From: Paulinella micropora
Lineage: Eukaryota; Cercozoa; Imbricatea; Euglyphida; Paulinellidae
Direction: 5' to 3'
Assembly (NCBI GenBank): GCA_019918135.1
Contig: WBZZ01005584.1
Coordinates: forward strand, 62,001 to 126,000
DNA length: 64,000 bases
The notes under the pieces were generated by a model, which ran no database searches, was not told the DNA's origin, and saw only the letters and a list, made by a program, of their open reading frames with translations. A program made the translations under genes and the position numbers. This document shows, piece after piece, positions 9,474 through 19,205 of this stretch (the first letter of the stretch is position 1; every line of letters begins with the position of its first letter).

Positions 9474-11838
9474 ATGCTGCAGTCTAGTCTAACTCTCGGG
9501 GGCAGGCAGGGTTTGCCGTACGTGTTGGTCGCGGCCTTGCTGCCGTTACTGTTGCACGCGTACTGTCCGTATGATCCCTCGATGGCCAGGCCCGGCGACC
9601 TGGTACTGGAGTTGTCAGTGAACGCAGCGGGTGACAACTGGACGCTGCCGGCCGCCGGCGCCAACGGTGCAGGCGCCTGGCAACCGTGGCGGCGCCGCAG
9701 CGCGACGGCCGCGGCAGAGACCGCTGCTGTTTGGGAGGTTTTTTGGCAGCCGGGAGAAGCTGCGCAGCAGTGCAGCGCGCTGCTGGGGCCATGCGGGCAC
9801 ACCTTTAGCGACGGCGGCATATTTTTAGTGGTAGTGCGCGGCCGGCTGCCAGCGTGGGCTATGACCTCAGAGTGGCGGGCCCAGCACGGCGGCGGCGGCC
9901 GGGTAGCCTTGCGCAAGGTCCTGCAATGGGGAGGGCTGCGGCTGGCGGCCGAGACGGGGCAGCACTTCTACAGCGAGGCGGCGCTGGAGTGGCTGCCGCC
10001 GCTGGACCAGCTAGACACGACGGGTCTGCAGAGCCTGGCGTTTAGCTTCGCGGGGCTGTCGCCGGCCGCGTGCTTCGATGTGTCTGGGCTGCGTGCGCCT
10101 GGGTCGCTGACCAGCATGCGCGCGGCCTTCGCGGACTCGCCTTGCCTCAGGTTTGCCAATGTCACGGGCTGGGAACTGTCACGCGTGATAGACACTGCCT
10201 ACATGTTCCGCGGCACGCGGGTCACTTCAATGCCCGGGCTGGGTGACTGGAACATGTCACGGGTCGTGAACGCCAGCGGCATGTTTGGGGACGCGCCGCT
10301 GCTCGGGGAGGACCTGTCCCGCTGGAGGCCAGACAGCCTGCAAGACGCCAGTGGAATGCTATCAACCGCGCCCGCGCTGGCTCAGGACCTGAGCAACTGG
10401 ACGCTAGCGCCCATGGACCCACAGGCCAACGCGGCATTCTGCAAGGGCCTAGCGCGCGGAGACCAGCTCGGCGTCGGAGACCAGCTCGGCGTCGGAGACC
10501 AGCTCAGTGTCCGTGTCCAGCTCTGCGTCGGTGAGCGTCTCGCCGTCGGAGAACAGCTCAGTGTCGGAGACCAGCTCGGCGTCGGTGACCGGCTCAGTGT
10601 CGGAGACCAGCTCGGCGTCGGTGTCCAGCTCAGTGTCCGTGTCCAGCTCTGCGTCGGTGAGCGTCTCGCCGTCGGTGACCAGCTCGGCGTCGGTGAGCGT
10701 CTCGCCGTCGGTGACCAGCTCGGCGTCGGTGAGCGTCTCGCCGTCGGTGACCAGCTCGGCGTCGGTGAGCGTCTCGCCGTCGGTGACACGCTCGCCGTCG
10801 GTAACCGGCTCGGTGTCGATGACCAGCTCTGCGTCAGTGTCCGGCTCAGTGTCCGTGTCCGGCTCGGCGTCGGTGTCTAGCTCAGCGTCCGTGACCAGCT
10901 CAGTGTCTGTGTCCAGCTCGGTATCGGTGACGGGCTCGGCGTCGGTGACCAGCTCAGCATCGGCGACTAGCTCGGCGTCGGTGTCCAGTTTTGTGTCTGC
11001 GACCAGATCAGCGTCCTTGTCCATTTCTGCGTCTGCAACCAGATCGGCGTCCTTGTCCGGCTCTGCGTCGGTGACCCGCTCGGCCACAACGGCGCCGTGG
11101 GACGTGGACGAGTGTGCGCTGGGCACACACAATTGCCGGACGGACCAAATCTGTGTTAACACTCCCGGCTCCTTCCGCTGCGACTGCCCAACCGGCCAGC
11201 AAAGCTACACCGCCCTGAACAGCACCACGCCGCTCACCCAGGGTTGGGCCGCCGCCGCTTCCACCACCGGGCTTTCCTCCACGGGTGTGTCCTACGTCCT
11301 GGACGGTTCTGTACAATACCGCTGGCAGAGCGCGGACGGTTCCTACGCAGTCGATGTAGCCCTCAGCACGAGCAAGAACTGTACGGCCCGCGCCACGACC
11401 TCGGCGCCGCTGACCGACAACATCTCAGGCGTGCCGGGGGGACTGCGCGGAGAGTATTTTACGTTAACCTCCGGCGCCCGCGCGGTGCTCCAACCGCTCA
11501 CGCTCTCTTCTTACCTCACCGCCAGCCTGTCTGACCTTACCAGGGCCCCGGCCTCGCTGACCATCCTGGGTTCTAACGACGGCGGGCTAGGCTGGGCCTT
11601 GCTCTACAATGCGAACTGGACCTGGCGCGGCGCCCCCGGAGAGACGCTCCAGTTCGCGCCCGGCTCCGCCTCGGCCGCTAGTAGCGGGGCCTTCAGCACC
11701 CACCGCTTTGTTGTCACTCAAATGTACTACCGCATCTCACAGCAGGATGGCTCCGTTTGCACAAACGTATTTATAAGCAGCGCCCAGGTGGCCGAAGTCG
11801 GTCTGCGCCTGCAGCGGGCCGTGCAGTGTGCCCCTTAA
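9474..11838 (+). CDS. Secreted BspA/EGF-type surface protein with Ser/Val repeat
   Basis: ATG at 9474 opens a signal peptide ([16 protein letters not shown]). Residues about 190-330 hold BspA/DUF285-type repeats ([54 protein letters not shown]). A Ser/Val/Ala tandem repeat of about 200 residues follows, then a calcium-binding EGF domain ([28 protein letters not shown]) and a domain like a discoidin-type fold ([18 protein letters not shown]). No membrane anchor at the C-terminus. The N-terminal part and the repeat/EGF part are in different frames, so about one break, or two adjacent genes. Likely an extracellular adhesin. It diverges from the receptor gene, which may hint at shared control. 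Confidence 0.6.
10450..11085 (+). repeat. Ser/Val-coding tandem repeat
   Basis: Variations on (A)GCTCGGCGTCGGTG and AGCTCAGTGTCC fill 635 bases. A 36-bp unit coding for [12 protein letters not shown] stands nearly unchanged about four times at 10674-10790. Long ORFs on both strands across this stretch are a side effect of the repeat lacking stop codons. Confidence 0.85.
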
Positions 11839-11845
11839 AAACAGT

Positions 11846-11885
<40 letters not shown>

Positions 11886-11886
11886 A
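11846..11886 (+). repeat. (GA)n microsatellite after surface-protein gene
   Basis: About 18 GA units. The next 140 bases to the ATG at 12032 hold an AT-rich stretch and a C-run; nothing else is seen. Confidence 0.8.
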
Positions 11887-12031
11887 GGGGGAGACACTGC
11901 AAGAGTGTAGCCCCATCGGGCGACGTGATAAACTTGATCATTAACAAGTACTATTACTATTAGAGCAACAGTTTCTCTTCCCCCCCCCCCTCCTTGCTCT
12001 TGTGCCCCTTCTTGGCAAAATAAAGAGGAGC

Positions 12032-13138
12032 ATGGAAAAGAGCGCAAGCCCTGCTCACAAACGCACTTTGCCTAACTACGTGTGGCTGGGAGTGCGTGAA
12101 TTTTTGCGCTGCCAAGACCTGCTTCAGCTCTCACGGGTCTGGCCAGTCCTGCTCCAGGGCTCCACAGTACAAGTGTGGCCTTGGGTCGGCTATTGCTTAC
12201 GAGAAGAGCTAGATCTGAGCAAGCCCGACCACAAACTGTTGCTGGCCGCCTGGGGCCCGGCCTGGGGCGAAGCCAGGGTTGTCATTCGCGATGTAAAGCT
12301 GGGCGCGGCTAGCGGCTGTCCAGCCCAAGTAATGCGGCAGTTGCGCGGGCTGCAGGTCGACAGCCTGTCCTTGGAGGGCGTGACCGCGAACCTGTGTGAG
12401 GCGCTAGCCCTCATGCCCACTGCGCTTCCGACCCTGAAAATCCTGATGCTACAGTTTTGCAAACAAGTCGGGAACGCAGAGCTACGCGCTCTGTCGAGCG
12501 TCCTCAGACTGCGGCGTCTTGACCTGTATGGCTGCCCCCAAATCACAGACGAGGGGCTTTCGTACTTGTCGCCGCTTACGAGCTTGGAGGTTCTGAATCT
12601 GGGCTACTGCCAGCAAATCTCGGACAGCGGACTAGGATTTCTGCCGTCAGCTAGCCTGCAGCACCTGCACCTCAGCCATTGCTCGCGGATCACACGAGCA
12701 GGGATCTCGCTTCTACCTACGCCCCAGCTACGGACCTTGAACCTTACAGACTGCCGCCAGGCCAGCGACGAGTGGCTGCTAACATTGTCGGGCTGTCGAA
12801 GGTTGCAACAGCTAAACCTCAACGGTTGTAGCCAAATCACGGACAAGGGGCTGCAGCACCTTTCTGTGCTTGAGACGCTGCGATACCTGGATCTCGATCG
12901 CTGCGTGGGCATCACAGACGCGGGTCTGGCGCACGTGTCCAAGCTCCGATGTCTCCGGAGCCTCTTTTTGTCAATGTGCCCCCTCATCACAGACGCAGGG
13001 CTCGCTCACTTGTCGGACCTCGAGCAGCTGCGCCAACTTCACCTTTTTTTCAGCCTGGGGGTGACTGTGACAGGGGTGCGATTCCTCTCCGCCAAAATCC
13101 CCGGCCTTATTATTGAGGGAATGGTTGGCTTGCGCTAA
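12032..13138 (+). CDS. F-box/leucine-rich-repeat protein (AMN1/GALA type)
   Basis: The first ATG is at 12032 (an upstream in-frame GTG at 12002 is less likely). An F-box-like head (residues 8-40: LPNYVWLGVREFLRCQDLLQ) is followed by about nine Cys-containing LRRs, for example LDLYGCPQITDEGLSYLSPL, LNLGYCQQISDSGLGFL and LDRCVGITDAGLAHVSKL. In this family the F-box binds Skp1 of an SCF ubiquitin ligase and the LRRs bind the target. About 368 residues, single exon. Its stop codon overlaps the stop of the convergent NADAR gene (TAA at 13136, TAG of the other at 13135-13137). Confidence 0.85.
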   Translation: MEKSASPAHKRTLPNYVWLGVREFLRCQDLLQLSRVWPVLLQGSTVQVWPWVGYCLREELDLSKPDHKLLLAAWGPAWGEARVVIRDVKLGAASGCPAQVMRQLRGLQVDSLSLEGVTANLCEALALMPTALPTLKILMLQFCKQVGNAELRALSSVLRLRRLDLYGCPQITDEGLSYLSPLTSLEVLNLGYCQQISDSGLGFLPSASLQHLHLSHCSRITRAGISLLPTPQLRTLNLTDCRQASDEWLLTLSGCRRLQQLNLNGCSQITDKGLQHLSVLETLRYLDLDRCVGITDAGLAHVSKLRCLRSLFLSMCPLITDAGLAHLSDLEQLRQLHLFFSLGVTVTGVRFLSAKIPGLIIEGMVGLR

Positions 13139-13788
13139 CTTTTAATTAATTTTTTTTGTACAGCCTGAACGCGCGCTCTTTTTTGTCCCTGCGCCCTAGC
13201 CTCCGGCCGAGTGCCTGGAAGAGGAGTGGGAGTTAGCCGCAGAGACAGGGCGTCGCGGGCTTGGCGCAGGGCCTCCCCCAGCAGGTTCTGCCCTGCCCAA
13301 GCCTCCCTTTGTCGTGCCAGCGAATCATATCGACTTAGCCCCATCGACCACACCATATCAAGCGGGTTTGCCTCGGCTATGTAGCGTGGCGCCGTGGCTA
13401 GCAAAAGTGCAAGCAGCACTGGATTCTGACTAAACTTGAGCAGGTTGGCCTGGTACACAAGGTCCTTGCGCCTTATGCTCCAGATCGCTTCGTCTACGCC
13501 CACAACCTCATCCGCCAATTGTCGCTGGACGTGCGGCGGCGAGGCGCACAGTATGGCTTGCTGGGAGTGCAGGTCTCCAAACAGTAGCGCTTTGCGGTAC
13601 CCCAGATACTGTTCTACGCAATTGTAGCTAATTAAATACCCCTCTGTGTTCTCAGTAAAGGTCGCGGGGTACCACGCCGAAGCCCAGCTATGTCGGCTGG
13701 CAAAGAAATAAAAGCCTGTGTTTTTCTTGTTCCTGATTTTGCGAAGGCTTCTTCTGACAGGCGAGGGCTGCTTCCCCCCTCTAGTCAT
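13135..13788 (-). CDS. NADAR-domain protein (YbiA-like)
   Basis: 217 residues from the ATG at 13788. Residues about 25-185 match the NADAR family: FYFFASRHSWASAWYPATF, then YNCVEQYLGYRKALLFGD with the conserved Glu, then LLKFSQNPVLLALLLAT, EANPLDMVWSMGL and GQNLLGEALRQARDAL. The usual WGIG is WSMG here. Known members are N-glycosidases: some cut riboflavin-pathway intermediates and others remove ADP-ribose from guanine bases in DNA. Which substrate applies is not visible. A basic tail (QGQKRARVQAVQKK) may be a nuclear signal. It converges on the F-box/LRR gene with overlapping stops. Confidence 0.8.
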   Translation of the reverse strand: MTRGGKQPSPVRRSLRKIRNKKNTGFYFFASRHSWASAWYPATFTENTEGYLISYNCVEQYLGYRKALLFGDLHSQQAILCASPPHVQRQLADEVVGVDEAIWSIRRKDLVYQANLLKFSQNPVLLALLLATAPRYIAEANPLDMVWSMGLSRYDSLARQREAWAGQNLLGEALRQARDALSLRLTPTPLPGTRPEARAQGQKRARVQAVQKKLIKS

Positions 13789-13799
13789 TTACACCCAAA

Positions 13800-14555
13800 A
13801 CAAAAGTCAAGCGTAAGACAATATCGAGCTTTTAATAATAAAATACACTTTTTTCAACGTGGGATGAGCTCCCAAAAAAAGTCTACCTATTTCTGGCACC
13901 CCCGCATGGCCACAAATCAAAAGTATTCATTTTGTTTTCAAATACAGACATGATACTTGTGTGCGCGCGTGCGTTTAAAAGACAGCAAATCCGCTTTTTG
14001 GACACACTCGCGCACAGAACCAGAAGCATCAGGGTTTATACTACTCGTGAAGAGTTATATAAGCATAAGGACGCTGTCGCCAAATTGTCTTGTGTGTGTT
14101 TCCCCGGGAAAACTACCGGCCCTCCCCCCTCTCCATTTTTTATTCTTTCTACCTGAGCCCCCCTGCGCCCGGGGGGCTAAGCTACGACAAGTCCCAGTCG
14201 CGCGCGTCGCCTACGAACTCACTCATCCTGTATAGCAGATACTCGAGCGCCACGCCGTGCAGGAGCCGCGAGCCGGCCGTGTCAGGCTTTTTAATTAAAA
14301 GAATTCTTTTTTTCTTCTATTTTTTGTACTATGTAAAACAGCAAGATTTTACGCCAAATGAACGGGCCGTTCCGGCCTCATTCGCGGGGTAACATAAATA
14401 AAATGTTTTCCCGCGAAAAAAAGATTTGGGAGAGCGAAAGAGGAAAGGTAAGGGGAGTGGGAAGAGAGAGAGGAGAGAGGGGGGAGGGGGGGGGCAACCT
14501 CCCCCTTTTCCCACTTCTTGTCTATCTCGAACCTGGATTTTAATAGCTAAACTCC
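13800..14555. other. Intergenic repeat-rich spacer
   Basis: No gene is supported. On the minus strand at 13805-13845 is a TAAAAGCTCGATATTG copy of the composite repeat. TTTCCCCGGGAAAA (14099-14112) and TTTTCCCGCGAAAA (14406-14419) are palindromic and look like E2F-type sites. A GAGCCCCCCTG/CGGGGGGCT palindrome lies at 14155-14180, and CAAATGAACGGGCC (14357-14370) is an inverted copy of a part of module R1. Confidence 0.5.
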
Positions 14556-15476
14556 ATGGAAGGGGAAAATTCCGGGCCTCCAAATAAGCGAGTTCTTGCC
14601 TACCCACCGGCCCCGGCTCAGGCATCAAAACCCGACGACAATCTGTGGTCGGTATTCGCGAATGAAAAACAGAAAGAGGAATGGGAGTCCATCGTTTGGG
14701 TTACGTATAAAGGCAAAAAACCTTGCATCCACAAGACAAAAGCGTTTATTGCCGGCGCTGCTTTCAGCACGCCGAGGCCCTGGAGCCGCTTGACTTTCCA
14801 GCTTTCAACCGCAAAGAAGGAAGCGTTTGACTTGTTCTTCAAGGAGAACAAAGACCTCATCCAACATGCAAAACAGACCCTGACCCTGGTGAATCTGCCC
14901 AAAAAAAGGCAAGCCAAGGCTCGGCGGGAGCTGTATGCACTCTTCCAGAAAGGCTTGCAGGTCAACCGGCACCTCGAATTCCAAAGCCATTGTGGTTGGG
15001 ATAAGGTCTGCAATCTGTGGGTTGAGAGGCAGCCTCGGGAGTGGTTCAGACTTCACATCACAGAGTGCTTGGGCGGCTCTGCAACGGTGCGCAACGATAT
15101 CTCGTGGCTGGGAGTGCACGCGGCAGGGGAGCTCCGGTATAGCACAGTGCTGTGCATGTCGCTTTTCCATATTTACTTGGCCTGCTACAAGGTGTGGCCA
15201 AAAAAGGAAGACGACAGCAAGCTCTACGCCTGGCTCCGCAAATATGCCTGGGATCAGAGCTACGAAAACGGCGAGCTAGGCCTGGGTGAGCTACCAATCA
15301 AAGACAAAATGCACCTGCTAGAAGAGTATGCCCAAACCAAGGACGCCGAAAGGTTCATGCTCCAACAGCGTTGGCCGCCCAGGAAGCTCGAGGAACTTTA
15401 CAGCTTCATAACACATTTAACGGACAAAATCAATGAGAAAAGCTCAAAGCCAGTGCCCCAAGCGTCGCCTAAATAA
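14556..15476 (+). CDS. Unknown family A protein, intact member
   Basis: 306 residues from the ATG at 14556. No database family recognised. It is clearly paralogous to the decayed gene at 18100-19033: shared blocks are DNLWSVF, KAFIAGA, the LQVNRHLEFQSHCGWD helix, TVRNDISWLGVHA, SLFHIYLACYKVW, KLYAWLRKYAW and LQQRWPPRKLEELYSF. It is mostly helical and basic, with no signal peptide or membrane segment. A sequence like this, present twice within 4 kb and otherwise unknown, suggests a lineage-specific family of the GC-rich compartment. Confidence 0.7.
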   Translation: MEGENSGPPNKRVLAYPPAPAQASKPDDNLWSVFANEKQKEEWESIVWVTYKGKKPCIHKTKAFIAGAAFSTPRPWSRLTFQLSTAKKEAFDLFFKENKDLIQHAKQTLTLVNLPKKRQAKARRELYALFQKGLQVNRHLEFQSHCGWDKVCNLWVERQPREWFRLHITECLGGSATVRNDISWLGVHAAGELRYSTVLCMSLFHIYLACYKVWPKKEDDSKLYAWLRKYAWDQSYENGELGLGELPIKDKMHLLEEYAQTKDAERFMLQQRWPPRKLEELYSFITHLTDKINEKSSKPVPQASPK

Positions 15477-15534
15477 CAAATACAGCCAGTCTCATGCAAA
15501 AAAAACATATTTTTTCTAATCAAAAGCTCGGCCC

Positions 15535-15662
15535 TGACAGAGAGTTCCTACTTTTAAACACCCGTAACTGGGGCAAAAGTGCAAGCTTGCCTGCTTGCCA
15601 GCACGGGGATGTGGCCAAGGCGGAGCTGCTAAAGCTCTGCCTGCCCCGCAGGGTGATCTAGC
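15535..15662 (+). pseudogene. Shrunken copy of the 19.15-19.54 kb gene
   Basis: GGGGCAAAAGTGCAAGCTTG, CTGCTTGCCAGCACG, then GGCCAAGGCGGAGCTGCTAA and CTCTGCCTGCCCCGCAGG match, in the same order, scattered pieces of 19140-19540, with the parts between them deleted. A non-functional duplicate fragment. Confidence 0.7.
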
Positions 15663-15773
15663 GTGTTGAAAAGGAGGAGGGAGGCGGGAAGTATAATTTG
15701 TTCTTTAATTAAAAAAATTATTTTTTTATAATCTTTTTCCCTGGGGGGTCATGATATAGTCAAATTTTGGATG

Positions 15774-15817
15774 GATATGGCTAAAAAGGGCAGTTCCGCT
15801 TTTTTTCGACCGTATCA
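15774..15817. repeat. Hairpin element H, short copy
   Basis: GATATGGCTAAAAAGGGCAG with an imperfect inverse TTTTTTTCGACCGTATCAC. It lies between family A gene and the second LRR gene, 300 bases after the first gene's stop. Confidence 0.5.
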
Positions 15818-16010
15818 CACAACCCACACAGAATAGCAAAGATTTTGCGCCACATGAACGGACCGGCCCGGCGCCTTTCTCATACATCGCTTTGCGAACT
15901 GGAATTTTTTGCTTTCCCGTTTCTTGTAGGGCGGGGCACCTCCCCCCCCCCCAACCTTGTGGTATCACAAACTTGAGCAGTTGCAGGCTGACAGAAACAG
16001 GCGCTACAGA

Positions 16011-17648
16011 ATGAAATGCGGTCGCGGCAGGACCAGAGATCCGCCACTAGTAGGCTCAACCCGTGCCCACAAACGACCCCGCTTGGACCTTAGCAGCAGC
16101 ACCACCACCCCCGCGCCGGCGCCGCGGCCGGCCCGGGGGCTGAACTTTAAGCGCCTGCCACAGGACGTGTTCGGCCTGGTCTGCTCCTTCGTGGCTGACA
16201 ATCCGCTGTGGCTGTTTGCTATGTGGGCACGCGTGTGCCGCGGCGGCCCCTGTGCGCGACCCGGCCCGAGCCCCTTTGCTCTGACACTCGGCCAAATCCG
16301 CGGGCCCGTGCCCCAAGCCACCTGGGCGGAGTGGCCGACTCTGACAAGTCTGACGTGCCACTACCCTCCCGTCGCCAGGCAGTCGTTGTTTGACACCCTT
16401 GGAGCCAGCGGGATCTGTGTGCGGTCCCTCACGCTGCTGGGGCTACAGTCCGCCGAGGGGGGGGAGCTTCCACGGCTGGCCAAGTTACGAGGTCTAGAAC
16501 ACTTGTCGGTGGCGGCGTGCCAGGACGCCGGCGAGGTCGAGCTGCTCGGCTTGCCCCAGCTCCGGGCGCTGCGCGGCTTGGAGATCTACGGCTGCCCGAG
16601 ACTGACCGACGCGGTGCTGGCCGCCCTGTCCGAGCTGCGCAATCTGCGGTGGCTGGGCCTGCGCTGGTGTGAGGGCTTCAGCGCGCACGGGCTTGGCCGG
16701 CTAGTGCAGGCTCTGCCCGGCCTGCAGAGGCTGGAGCTCGATGGCTGCCCAGCAGTCACGGACGAAGCCCTGACGCACCTGGCAGAGCTCCCCGGGCTGC
16801 GGCGCCTAAGCTTGGCGGGGTGCACGGGCTGGACCGGGGCCGGCCTCGCGGCCCTGTCGGGGCTGTGCCGGCTGCGGCACTTGGACCTAGGAGATTGTGC
16901 ACAACTAGCCGACGAGGGGCTGGCGCACCTGTCGGGGCTGCGCCAAATGCGCAGCCTGAGCCTCCGAGATTGCCACCAACTGACGTACCGTGGCCTAGCT
17001 CGCCTGGCGGGACTGGCTGAACTGCGGTGCGTAGATCTGGGCGGCTGTACGGGCTTGGACGTTGGAGCTCTGTCGTGGCTGGCCGGCCTGCCGGTCCTGC
17101 GCAACCTTGTGCTGCGTGGCTGCCGCAGACTCACAACCGCCGGGCTGGCCCAACGCCTGCCCACGCTGCACGATCTGCGGCTGCTAGACCTGAGCCATTG
17201 TTCCCAGCTTACCGACCCGGTGGCTGTCGGGCTCGCGGGCCTTCGACGGTTGCACAGCCTGGACCTCAGCTACTGCCACGGACTGGGGGACGCGGCGCTA
17301 GCTCCCCTGCCGGCTTCGCTTGCGGTGCTGCGCCATCTGGACCTAAGTCGTAACGCGTGGTTCTCAGACGCGGGCGCCGCGCACGTGGCGAGCCTGGGGC
17401 GCCTGCGTTGCCTACGAGTTACGCACTGCCAGCTCACCGACAGCGGGCTCGCCGCACTGGCGGCCCTCCCCGAGCTAACGGACCTGTGTTTGCAGAGCTG
17501 CGCGAAGCTCACCATGGCGGGGGTAGTGTCTCTGCTTAGCCGCCTGCAATTGCGCAAGGTTGATCTGGGCCTTTGCTACGGCCTGGACCCTAACTCCGCC
17601 CTCTTCCGCAACACGCGCCCGGGCGGCCAGTGCGTGATGTTCATTTGA
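16011..17648 (+). CDS. F-box/leucine-rich-repeat protein, larger paralogue
   Basis: The first ATG is at 16011 (an in-frame TTG lies at 15957). 545 residues. The head is basic and Pro/Ser-rich (KRPRLDLSSSTTTP), then an F-box-like segment (LPQDVFGLVCSFVADNPLWL, residues about 48-68), then some 15 Cys-LRRs such as LEIYGCPRLTDAVLAALSEL, LELDGCPAVTDEALTHLAEL and LDLSHCSQLTDPVAVGLAGL. Same architecture as the 12032 gene and probably a paralogue with more repeats. Likely an SCF substrate receptor. Very GC-rich, no intron. Confidence 0.85.
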   Translation: MKCGRGRTRDPPLVGSTRAHKRPRLDLSSSTTTPAPAPRPARGLNFKRLPQDVFGLVCSFVADNPLWLFAMWARVCRGGPCARPGPSPFALTLGQIRGPVPQATWAEWPTLTSLTCHYPPVARQSLFDTLGASGICVRSLTLLGLQSAEGGELPRLAKLRGLEHLSVAACQDAGEVELLGLPQLRALRGLEIYGCPRLTDAVLAALSELRNLRWLGLRWCEGFSAHGLGRLVQALPGLQRLELDGCPAVTDEALTHLAELPGLRRLSLAGCTGWTGAGLAALSGLCRLRHLDLGDCAQLADEGLAHLSGLRQMRSLSLRDCHQLTYRGLARLAGLAELRCVDLGGCTGLDVGALSWLAGLPVLRNLVLRGCRRLTTAGLAQRLPTLHDLRLLDLSHCSQLTDPVAVGLAGLRRLHSLDLSYCHGLGDAALAPLPASLAVLRHLDLSRNAWFSDAGAAHVASLGRLRCLRVTHCQLTDSGLAALAALPELTDLCLQSCAKLTMAGVVSLLSRLQLRKVDLGLCYGLDPNSALFRNTRPGGQCVMFI

Positions 17649-18099
17649 TTAAACTCTAGTTGACAGGGGAAGTACCTGGCAGTCGGAGCTTTTTTAAACA
17701 GTTAGTCGGTATGTATTCATTTTTTATTTTATTTCGTTGTTTTTTTTAGAGGGAGGGGGAGGGGGGAAATGTCCGCTCCTGCTGGGGATAGTCTTTCTTT
17801 TGCGCGCCCAAGTCGTCTAGCTTGGCTGGGCCTCGGTTGCAATCCTTGCCACCTTCCTTGGGCGCCCTGGGCGCCTCCCACCTAATAGCGCCAGCAGCAG
17901 CAACAGCGGTCGAATCAACTTAGCCCAGTTGCCATCGAGGGACGCGCTACAGACAGGACAAGCTCTCGCCCTTGGACCCATGCTACTGATGAGAGGTGTG
18001 GGAAGAAGGAGGGGGTGCAAACAAGAGTTTCCCCCTAGCTCTTACCCCTTTTCTCAGAGAAGGAGAGGGAAGGAGAAAAAGAAAAAGAGAGGCCTGTTT
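17649..18099. other. Intergenic spacer
   Basis: AT-rich after the LRR stop, then a purine tract. A short minus-strand ORF (17817-18020) has ACPVCSASLDGNWAKLIRP followed by a Leu run. This might be a stray RING-like piece but is too short to call a gene. Confidence 0.4.
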
Positions 18100-19033
18100 T
18101 TAGGGCTTCGCGTTCTGTATTTCCTCGCGTAAGGTTTTAAGAAGAGATTCAACTTCATTTGCACTAGATTTGGGCGGCCAGTGCAGAGAAATCACGAGAT
18201 CCCTGGCCTTCAAAGTATCGTCAAAGCCCTGCTTACCTAATAGATATTGCATGTCCTTTCGAATATCCAGCGTACCCAAGGCCTCGGCGGCGCATCCAGC
18301 GATTATGTCTAAGGAGCGTCCATAGTTGTAGATCCAGTCATAGAGCTTTTGGCTGTTCTCGGGAGCAGCCCAGGTTTTATAACAAGCCAAGTAAACATGG
18401 AACAACCGCACGCACAGATCCCATTGCTTTCTGTGGGCCAAATCTGCCTCAGCACTTGTCGAGCGTGGTAGCCCAACCACTGGATATCGTGACGTACCGT
18501 CCCTGAGCCCTGCAGGTAGTCCCGGACGTGCTTCATAAACCATTCATTTAAATTGGGACACTGCCCCGACCCCAAAATCTTAGCTTCTATATTAACACCA
18601 TCGTGACAGTGTTGTACCCATTGCAAATGCGAGTTGGCCTTTAGGCCCTGGTCGAAATATTTGCGCAGCGTCTTCAGCACATTTTTTTTCTTTCTGGTGC
18701 CAGATCTGCCAGGAACCGTTTTCCATCATCGCTACGCCCCAGGCCCTGACTAAATGCATCGAAGGCTGCGTTTTGGGTGGCACGGGTAGGTTGGGATGAC
18801 CAGAACCAGGGAGCATCGTGAGGTGCGTTTACCTCCAAGGTGGCGCCCGCAATAAATGCCTTCTGCTTGTGCTCGCAAGGTCCTGGCCATTCTTTTTCCT
18901 CCGTAAGTTTAAGAGCTCGTCTCTTTTGTTTTACCAATTTGGCCCAGTTTTTTTTCGGTGAGTTAGTATAACCGTCTCTGAAAACTGACCAAATATCATT
19001 GGTCGCTACTGCCGCCGGAGGTACTATGGCCAT
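18100..19033 (-). pseudogene. Unknown family A protein, decayed paralogue
   Basis: Starts at the ATG at 19033 (NDIWSVFRDGY, then KQKAFIAGATLEV), goes on in a second frame (KYFDQGLKANSHLQWVQHC, GTVRHDIQWLGYHARQ) and a third (LCVRLFHVYLACYKTW, KLYDWIYNYGRS, SLHWPPKSSANEVESLLKTL). Every block lines up in order with the intact gene at 14556. It is therefore a full-length copy with about two breaks. Opposite strand to its paralogue. Confidence 0.75.
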
Positions 19034-19205
19034 TGCTTTATGTTCTTTGTGGTCATTAACGCGCGGGCCTGGCTTTTTTTACAGTACTAGTAAGAAAAGA
19101 AGGGGAGAGAGGGAAAAGGGGGGGGGTACCCCCCCCCGTCCCCTTAAGTGACAGAAAGTTTCTACTTATAGGCACTCGTCGCTTGGTCAAAAGTGCAAGC
19201 TCCGT
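19034..19205. other. Spacer with G-run/C-run hairpin
   Basis: GGGGGGGTACCCCCCCC at 19121-19138 forms a perfect G:C hairpin. From 19141 the sequence is the parent of the shrunken copy at 15535. Confidence 0.5.

Noticed and set aside
10449-11162. Long Asp/Glu/Thr-rich ORF on the minus strand over the Ser/Val repeat
   Set aside because: The repeat has no stops in most frames; the plus-strand frame joins an EGF domain and is the better one.
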